In this document: positions 50,342 through 55,406 of the stretch, piece by piece
Position numbering within the stretch: position 1 is the first letter of the stretch
Layout: the number at the start of each line of letters is the position of its first letter
Source: Arthrobacter sp. ISL-48
Lineage (GTDB): Bacteria > Actinomycetota > Actinomycetes > Actinomycetales > Micrococcaceae
Direction of reading: 5' to 3'
DNA length: 55,406 nucleotides
Assembly: GCF_018613805.1 (NCBI RefSeq)
Contig: NZ_JAGGPL010000022.1
Coordinates: forward strand, 110,504 to 165,909
Notes under the pieces: model-generated
The model's input: only the letters and a program-made list of their open reading frames with translations
Told to the model about the DNA's origin: nothing
Database searches by the model: none
Made by a program: the position numbers and the translations under genes

Positions 50342-50779
50342 CTATTGCAGCGGTGGCTGGAATACTTCTTCAATCCTGCTCGGCTTGCGCGGGGGGCGCG
50401 TGTGCTGACGGGCAATGCACGATGGCATGGCCTTCACTGCATGGTGTTCCCCAGCCCTGTAGGCGCTCGGCGTCAAGCCAACGATCTCGGTGAAGCGCGA
50501 GCTGAACGAGCCCAGCGAGGTACAGCCGACCTCCATGCAGGCATCCGTCACGCTGGCACCGGCCCGCAGCAGCGCCATCGCCCGTTCGATCCGCCGCGTC
50601 ATGAGGTAGTTGTACGGCGTCTCGCCGTAGGCCGCCTTGAACTGGCGGGAGAAGTGCGCGGCGGACATGAGTGCACCGGCGGCCATGGTGGGCACATCAA
50701 GCGGCCGGGCGTATTCGCGATCGATCAGGTCGCGGGCCCGGCGCAGGTGGGCGAGGTTGGCCAACTCCTGCGGTGTCAT
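50342..50779 (-). CDS. AraC-family regulator (DNA-binding domain only)
   Basis: A 145-residue protein made of the two AraC helix-turn-helix units: LDVPTMAAGALMSAAHFSRQF and VTDACMEVGCTSLGSFSSRF, with YNYLMTRRIERAMALL between them. There is no N-terminal sensory domain, so it may act constitutively or bind a ligand through a partner such as the VOC protein encoded next. The last 30 residues are basic and without a family match. ATG 50779. Confidence 0.88.
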   Translation of the reverse strand: MTPQELANLAHLRRARDLIDREYARPLDVPTMAAGALMSAAHFSRQFKAAYGETPYNYLMTRRIERAMALLRAGASVTDACMEVGCTSLGSFSSRFTEIVGLTPSAYRAGEHHAVKAMPSCIARQHTRPPRKPSRIEEVFQPPLQ

Positions 50780-50961
50780 GCCGCCATTCTAGTTGTTGAG
50801 GGGCGGCATGTTGAGAACTGGCCTTCGGGATGAATAATCCCCGACTTTAGTCTGAGATTCCTGGTGAAAGCCTTTGCCCACGAACGTCGCCTTCCAGGCA
50901 ACTGAACGGGGACAGTCCCCCGCGCTGGGGATGGAGCAGCTCTCTTCCGATAGCCCCGGTA

Positions 50962-51795
50962 TCAAGCCAGGTTCCGGCCCAGGAATGACAGGACATCCGG
51001 GAGAATTGAGCTCCAGTAGCCGCTGTCGTGCCCGCCGTCCTGGAACTCTCCCTCGTGTTCGCCCGGGAGGCCCTTCACGTAGTCCTTTACGCTGTACACC
51101 AGGTTGTCCCGTGTGCCGCAGTCAATTCTCTTCGGCAGCGACTCAAGCTCCGGCCGCAGGGCAAAGATGTCGTTGGCCGCGAAGTCCTCGGCGTCGTCGA
51201 AATTATCTGACCGGCCGGCGTCGTACAGGCTCCAGACTGCGGGACTCATTGCGGCGACGGCGCGGAGACCAGGGACGCGGTGCTGGGCGGCGAGGAGCAG
51301 GGCACCGAATCCGCCCATCGACAAGCCGAACACAGCGAGCCGCCCGGTGTTGAGTCCCTGGCCCGCCAACAGGGGGAGGAGTTCTTCCGACAGCATGGAC
51401 TGGGTGTCTGTGCCTGATGCGCGGCGGTGCCACCAGCTTTCACCTCCGTCCACGGCAGCGATCGCGAAAGGCGTCCCTCCACGGGCCACGTGCTGCGCCA
51501 GGACGCGGTCCGCGTGCAGGTCGTCGAAGACCATGCGGTTGTCCGCGCCCACCCCATGCAGGAAGACGGCAACGGGGTGCTGGGAAGAGTCCACGTCGGC
51601 GGGTTCGGGCACCGCCACGGACCAGCCTGTGGGTACCTGAGGCCGGAACTGAGACGTGAAACTGCCGGTGCGCATGGCGATTGGCGAGGCCTGGCCGGAC
51701 GCGGTCCAGTCAGTGCAGGCCGCCAGCGAAGCGGCTGCCACGGCGCCAGTTCCGAGGCCCAGCAGCCGGCGTCGGGAAATTCCAAGCGATCCCAT
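50962..51795 (-). CDS. Tat-type lipoprotein esterase (alpha/beta hydrolase)
   Basis: A 277-residue exported esterase. The N terminus SRRRLLGLGTGAVAAASLAAC combines a twin-arginine motif with the lipobox LAAC (Cys near residue 27). The hydrolase core has FLHGVGADN, the nucleophile elbow GLSMGGFGA and a C-terminal GGHDSGYW with the likely catalytic His, as in S-formylglutathione hydrolase/Fes-like esterases. It should be anchored outside the membrane. It lies 45 bases from the end of the methionine aminopeptidase gene on the same strand. Confidence 0.85.
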   Translation of the reverse strand: MGSLGISRRRLLGLGTGAVAAASLAACTDWTASGQASPIAMRTGSFTSQFRPQVPTGWSVAVPEPADVDSSQHPVAVFLHGVGADNRMVFDDLHADRVLAQHVARGGTPFAIAAVDGGESWWHRRASGTDTQSMLSEELLPLLAGQGLNTGRLAVFGLSMGGFGALLLAAQHRVPGLRAVAAMSPAVWSLYDAGRSDNFDDAEDFAANDIFALRPELESLPKRIDCGTRDNLVYSVKDYVKGLPGEHEGEFQDGGHDSGYWSSILPDVLSFLGRNLA

Positions 51796-51840
51796 CGCCC
51801 GATCATAGGCCCCCTACGGGGATGAGTCGGGACGTTGCTC

Positions 51841-52611
51841 TTAGGACCGCTGCGTGAGAATGACGGGTCCGGATTCCGTGACAGCAATCGTGTGCTCGGA
51901 GTGCGCGGTCCGGCGACCATTGGAACTGCACAACGTCCACCCGTCAGGAGCCGTCACAAGCTTGCTGGTGCCATGCATGACCCAGGGTTCTATTGCCAGA
52001 AGCAGTCCCGGACGAAGCACGTACCCGCGACCGGGGGTACCGATGTTCGGTATGTGCGGGTCTTGATGCATGGTGCTTCCCACACCGTGTCCGCCAAATT
52101 CGGTGTTGACCTGAAAGCGTGCTGATTCGAGCACTGAGCCGATTGCATGAGAGATATCTCCAATACGCGCTCCGGACTGGGCCGCCTGGATCGCGGCAAG
52201 AAGCGCTTTCTCCGTGGTTTCAATCATGTGCCGGTCTTCAGGTGCAGAGGAATCCCCGACAACGAAGCTGATGGCGGAATCTGTGACCCACCCGTTAACG
52301 CTCGCTGCGAAATCAAGGGTGAGCAGATCGCCATCCATTAGAACGTAGTCGTGAGGCAGGCCGTGCAAAACGGCTTCGTTGACCGAGGTGCAGATGACCT
52401 TTCCAAATGGGCCGCGTCCGAATGAGGGGGCGTAGTCGACATAGCAGGAGCGAGCTCCTGCTACCCGGATCATCGTGGCTGCCCAGTCGTTGATCTCCAG
52501 GAGATTCGTGCCGGGTTCGATTCTGTCCCGCAGGTCCGAGAGAGTCTTCGCGACGAATTGACCAGAGATGCGTGCCGCGTCAATTTCTCGGGGCGTGAGT
52601 AGCTCAATCAA
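51841..52611 (-). CDS. map: type I methionine aminopeptidase
   Basis: A 256-residue enzyme that removes the initiator Met from new proteins. The dinuclear metal site is readable: Asp in LTLDFAASVNGWVTDSA (two Asp), His in GGHGVGSTMHQDP, Glu in IEPWVM and Glu in HSEHTIAVTE. TTG 52611 is preferred because GGAGG (52621-52617) is five bases upstream; the longer frame from 52623 starts within that site. There is no N-terminal zinc-finger extension. Likely a second, accessory Map, since it is not beside secY/adk as the housekeeping copy usually is. Confidence 0.9.
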   Translation of the reverse strand: MIELLTPREIDAARISGQFVAKTLSDLRDRIEPGTNLLEINDWAATMIRVAGARSCYVDYAPSFGRGPFGKVICTSVNEAVLHGLPHDYVLMDGDLLTLDFAASVNGWVTDSAISFVVGDSSAPEDRHMIETTEKALLAAIQAAQSGARIGDISHAIGSVLESARFQVNTEFGGHGVGSTMHQDPHIPNIGTPGRGYVLRPGLLLAIEPWVMHGTSKLVTAPDGWTLCSSNGRRTAHSEHTIAVTESGPVILTQRS

Positions 52612-52782
52612 TGTGTCCTCCAAGGTAGTACCAGTATTAACCGTTCGCCAACGCCTATCGGCCGCGCTGATCGGCGAGCTGCGGCTTCACACTGCGAAGT
52701 TAGAAAACGAGGCCCCCGTCACCCGCCGTTCAGGAGCACCTCCAGGTTGCTGTTCTGGCGTGCAGCGAGGGCTTGCTGATGC

Positions 52783-52920
52783 CGGTAGCCTGGCGGCGGC
52801 GATGCCGGCGTTGACCCGCTGCATGATCAGCACTCCGGCGGCGACCAGCCCATCCAGTTGCAGCTGGGCGTCCTGGCTGGAAGTGCTGACGCGTATGTAG
52901 CCCAGTCGTCTCACCAGGCC
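52783..52920 (-). pseudogene. serine resolvase relic with internal deletion
   Basis: The N-terminal catalytic motif LGYIRVSTSSQDAQLQLDG is followed directly by MQRVNAGIAAAR, which matches a segment normally about 100 residues later. The catalytic core between them is gone and the rest is out of frame. No intact transposon is nearby. It marks a second, older mobile-element visit. Confidence 0.65.
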
Positions 52921-53040
52921 ATTCTGACTCGAAAGTCCATTATGCGCCCGCCGGCGAGACGTTTTGGTGAGATGCGTTTCCGAGTCATAAGAAGTCCGGC
53001 TTTTCCGCCGACTCGACCGGCTCATTTGGGCCATGGAGGG

Positions 53041-53071
53041 GTGTCTTGGAAAGCTGTTGTTTTCAAGACAC
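53041..53071. repeat. 8-bp inverted repeat
   Basis: GTGTCTTG (53041-53048) pairs with CAAGACAC (53064-53071) over a 15-base spacer. It lies in the 270-base gap between the resolvase relic and the ScbR-like TetR gene. It may be a terminator or an old element end. Confidence 0.4.
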
Positions 53072-53121
53072 CGGCGGTGGAATCCCCGTGGCGGTGACCT
53101 GCAGGGTGATGAAGTTCAGCA

Positions 53122-53138
53122 AACAGGACCGTCTTGTT
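53122..53138. promoter_or_regulatory. candidate butyrolactone-receptor operator
   Basis: AACAGGAC and GTCTTGTT flank one base; seven of eight positions are complementary. The core GACCGTCTTGTT recurs exactly at 54083-54094, past the end of the TetR gene. The general form resembles autoregulatory elements bound by ScbR/ArpA-type proteins. It lies 179 bases upstream of the TetR start. Confidence 0.45.
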
Positions 53139-53316
53139 AGGATCAAATGAGTCATCAGCCTCCAAGGGATCAGTGCGCGGACGGAGTACCCGGACTGTCA
53201 GCGTGCCGCACACCTTTATGCCATCACGGAAACACCGGCACGCGGCCGCAGCAGTTCCCATCGCGCGCAGCGGGCGGTTGATAATCCCGATTTTCACGTC
53301 CAAGAGTTGAGGTTAG

Positions 53317-53991
53317 ATGGTCCTTCAGAATCGGGCGAAAGCCACCCGTGGGGCCATCATCATCGGTGCCGCTGCAGTCTTTGAGGAGCACGGCTACGGG
53401 AGTGCCAGCCTGACCCAGGTAGCTGAAGCGGCCGGGGTGACCAAGGGCGCGCTCTATTTCCACTTTCAGTCCAAGGAAGATCTCGCCCGGGCTGTCATCG
53501 AGGAGCAGCATCGGATCGTCCTGGCCGAAAGCGTGAGCATCCTTAACGAGGATGCGCCAGGCCTGACGGCCATGATCATCCTGTGCCGCGCTTTCGGCCT
53601 CCAGCTCCTGCACGAGCCAGTTGTCAGAGCAGGCATTCGCTTGACGATCGAAGCGACGGCATTTGGTCCACCCGCACGCGGCCCTTACGAGGACTGGATC
53701 GCCGTCATGGTGCAGCTGACCGAGCGGGCCAAGACAGAATTGCAGATCCGGCCCTCCGTCGATGCCGGAGCATTCGCCCGGTACCTTGTTGCCTCCTTCA
53801 CCGGAGTTCAGATGGTATCCGGCGTGCTGACCGGCCGTGCGGACGTCATGCAACGGATCGAAGAGATGTGGGGGATCCTGCTGCCCGGGATCTTGCATGA
53901 GAATTTTCACGAGGACCCCCGTGCCCTTTCCCGACTCATTTCCGCCGCAATCCCCAGCCCGGCTCAGAGTCCTACCTTACCGGGGCCCTGA
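53317..53991 (+). CDS. ScbR/ArpA-like TetR-family regulator (gamma-butyrolactone receptor type)
   Basis: A 224-residue regulator. The N-terminal run GYGSASLTQVAEAAGVTKGA and LYFHFQSKEDLARAVIEEQ is the highly conserved DNA-binding domain of the gamma-butyrolactone receptor family. The C-terminal domain (EDWIAVMVQLTERAKTELQI) forms the ligand pocket. GAGG lies about five bases before ATG 53317. In Streptomyces such proteins repress antibiotic and signalling genes until a butyrolactone binds. No AfsA/ScbA synthase gene is in the window, so it may respond to a signal from elsewhere. Confidence 0.85.
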   Translation: MVLQNRAKATRGAIIIGAAAVFEEHGYGSASLTQVAEAAGVTKGALYFHFQSKEDLARAVIEEQHRIVLAESVSILNEDAPGLTAMIILCRAFGLQLLHEPVVRAGIRLTIEATAFGPPARGPYEDWIAVMVQLTERAKTELQIRPSVDAGAFARYLVASFTGVQMVSGVLTGRADVMQRIEEMWGILLPGILHENFHEDPRALSRLISAAIPSPAQSPTLPGP

Positions 53992-54432
53992 CCGGCTCGC
54001 ACGGCCAACGAGGCTGGGCCTTTTGGGAGGGGTCGCCTTAGTCGCCATCCTCTGGCTCGCTCCCCCAAATCCAAAACCGGATGACCGTCTTGTTTATGCC
54101 ATGGTCATCATTTACTCTTGTCACGGATCCATTGGGAGATCCGCTCGATGAGCGGCTGTGTCGGCGCACTATTGGGGGGGCGCCGCACAGACCCCCGGGA
54201 TTGGACCTGCCCGCTGGCCCGGCCCTATTCCACGAGAGCGCCCGCCACGGCGATCCCTTGATCTCCGGCCGGAACCACCGGGACAGCTCGCCATAATGTC
54301 TCTGCCTGGTCCGGGCGTGCATCACTTTCCGTGGCTGCAGGGTTCTCTCGGACTCCGAGTCCGCATACTGTTGCACAGGGTAGGGGCCACTGACGGCCGC
54401 CTTCTTTGCAGCGAAGCAACGGTAGAGGATTT
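53992..54432. other. 440-base region without a convincing gene
   Basis: The region holds the second GACCGTCTTGTT (54083-54094), which overlaps a possible ATG at 54081. Frames of 71-98 codons exist on the plus strand, but none has a recognisable product or ribosome site. It may be decayed coding sequence. Confidence 0.4.
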
Positions 54433-55185
54433 CTACGAGTTCATCGAAGCATGATCGAGGCCGGACGGAATTACCTGAAAGTCCACGATGTCCACGAACG
54501 CGTCGGGCGGCATAGCCGGGTAGTGCCGTTGAAGACCTTCGAGGTAGCCCTCGGTTGCTTCACCGTTTAATAGGCGAAGTCGTTCGGGAGTCAGGTCACT
54601 GAGCCGATACCGCTGGACCTCAAGGATCTCGCCACGCAGCGGTGGACACTCCGCGTCGTCTTCGAAGTAGAAAATCGCGGGGCCAACTGCAATCTGTTCG
54701 TCCCAACGGACCGAAGAGGTTTTCCGGCCGCTTACGACCGCATCATAGTAGCGCCGGTTAAAGCTGAACACTCGCTTGGCCTGTGTATCGGGAAAGAAGT
54801 AGGTGTCGGAAAGGAGCTTGGCGATGGGGCGCATCCGGGGGCCAGCAACGGTAGGGACCGCAACGAGAATATCGGGGTGCAGATCAAGCAGCACCTGCCG
54901 GCATCGGCCACACGGCGAAATAAGACCACGTCCTCCATCCCCGGCGGCTGCCATCGCGACCAAAGGACCAGCTTCAGCGGTTGCGGCAACCCCCAGCGTG
55001 ACAAGCTCGGCGCAGGGCCCACCGGTGAAATGAAAGACATTCACAGCTGTGTGTATCCGGCCGTTGGTGTCCATGGCGGCGGCCGCCACCGTGTGGTTCG
55101 GGTCGTTACCGAGTGATCGAGCCAGCGCCTCTGCTGCCTCGATGACGCGGCGTTCCATGTCCAGGGGTTCCATGAAGACCAGCAT
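54433..55185 (-). CDS. cytidine deaminase-ASCH fusion, possible N4-acetylcytidine salvage enzyme
   Basis: A 250-residue two-domain protein. Residues 10-125 are a cytidine/blasticidin-type deaminase with zinc motifs PCAE (57-60; Glu60 proton shuttle) and SPCGRCRQ (Cys92, Cys95). Residues 138-238 are an ASCH domain: GRKTSSVR (153-160), FEDD and a C-terminal DIVDFQVI strand. They align with E. coli YqfB, an N4-acetylcytidine amidohydrolase. Its Lys21 and Glu74 map to Lys155 and probably Glu209, and Thr24 maps to Ser158. The fusion could deacetylate acetylcytidine and deaminate the cytidine to uridine (inference). Met codons at 55173 and 55158 are alternative starts. Confidence 0.8.
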   Translation of the reverse strand: MLVFMEPLDMERRVIEAAEALARSLGNDPNHTVAAAAMDTNGRIHTAVNVFHFTGGPCAELVTLGVAATAEAGPLVAMAAAGDGGRGLISPCGRCRQVLLDLHPDILVAVPTVAGPRMRPIAKLLSDTYFFPDTQAKRVFSFNRRYYDAVVSGRKTSSVRWDEQIAVGPAIFYFEDDAECPPLRGEILEVQRYRLSDLTPERLRLLNGEATEGYLEGLQRHYPAMPPDAFVDIVDFQVIPSGLDHASMNS

Positions 55186-55329
55186 CCCATGAGCCGTGCG
55201 AGCTGGGGCGCAGTCTTAACGCAATGGATCCATTGGTGTTGCCGGTGTCCTTGTTTCGGACCGCGCCTAGCTTGCTTGCAAGGTACGCCACGCCTTTGGC
55301 GCATATAAACGGTCCCGGTAGATGAGGTC
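55186..55329. other. intergenic region
   Basis: This holds the upstream region of the deaminase-ASCH gene. I see no clear promoter pair, repeat or gene in it. Confidence 0.4.
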
Positions 55330-55406
55330 TTAGAAAAACTGGTCGAGGAGCCGGTAGAAGGTGACGCGGTTGGTGTCGGTCTGTCCTAGTTGTACTGCCC
55401 AGGGAC
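55330..55406 (-). CDS. C-terminal fragment of an unidentified protein (runs off the window)
   Basis: A minus-strand frame is open from the window edge to a TAA at 55330-55332 and ends LGQTDTNRVTFYRLLDQFF. This looks like a plausible protein end (amphipathic, Phe terminal), but 25 residues are too few to name a family. It is on the same strand as the deaminase gene and upstream of it. Confidence 0.35.
   Translation of the reverse strand, partial: PWAVQLGQTDTNRVTFYRLLDQFF

Noticed and set aside
53992..54454. Frames of 71-98 codons on the plus strand after the ScbR-like gene
   Set aside because: No ribosome site, no recognised family, and one overlaps the end of the deaminase-ASCH gene; left as unassigned sequence.

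Overview
The window is high-GC DNA with GTG and TTG starts, frequent 4-base ATGA gene overlaps and a likely leaderless promoter. The gene set (ScbR-like TetR, DUF6286 and Asp23/AmaP proteins, CouR-like MarR cluster, RsgA) points to an actinobacterial chromosome, most likely Micrococcaceae (Arthrobacter or Pseudarthrobacter type). This assignment is inferred from gene content and codon bias, not from a search. No rRNA or tRNA gene and no CRISPR array was seen.

Layout. 1-8.7 kb: the tail of an SsuA/TauA-type binding protein, two family-9 glycosyltransferases with a PfkB kinase and an alpha/beta hydrolase, a polysaccharide-deacetylase lipoprotein, a RelA/SpoT-type synthetase and a SulP transporter. 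8.7-16 kb: a MarR repressor divergent from a six-gene CoA-thioester operon (SDR, amidohydrolase, acyl-CoA dehydrogenase, MaoC, MFS, CoA ligase) that resembles the cou pathway for phenylpropanoid acids. 16-20.3 kb: a LacI repressor with two palindromic operators and a Gfo/Idh - ThuA - Gfo/Idh operon. 20.2-22.8 kb: a diguanylate cyclase, a DM13 protein and a TetR regulator.

22.9-33.0 kb is the most unusual part. A DUF2306 membrane-protein gene is split: its 5' part is at 22868-23009 and its frameshifted 3' part at 32805-33010. Between them lie a dead serine resolvase and a 9.2-kb segment (23604-32804). That segment is bounded by mirror-image 48-bp ends that match the Tn402/Tn5053 (class 1 integron) terminal repeats, yet it has no transposase. 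Its cargo is a MarR/DoxX/LUD unit, two divergent Asp23/AmaP envelope-stress operons with an ECF sigma factor whose partner carries an anti-sigma-like zinc motif, a MerR/VOC pair, a 46-bp tandem repeat and two small membrane proteins.

33-47.3 kb: RsgA, then a plant beta-L-arabinofuranoside locus (two GH127-type enzymes, a 1325-residue secreted multidomain glycosidase, a sugar ABC importer without an ATPase, and a LacI repressor with a visible promoter and operators). 47.3-55.4 kb: a TetR with palindromic operators next to two adjacent frameshifted genes (zinc alcohol dehydrogenase, alpha/beta hydrolase), an AraC/VOC pair, a Tat-type lipoprotein esterase, a type I methionine aminopeptidase, a second resolvase relic, a gamma-butyrolactone-receptor-like TetR with candidate operators, and a cytidine deaminase-ASCH fusion that could salvage N4-acetylcytidine.
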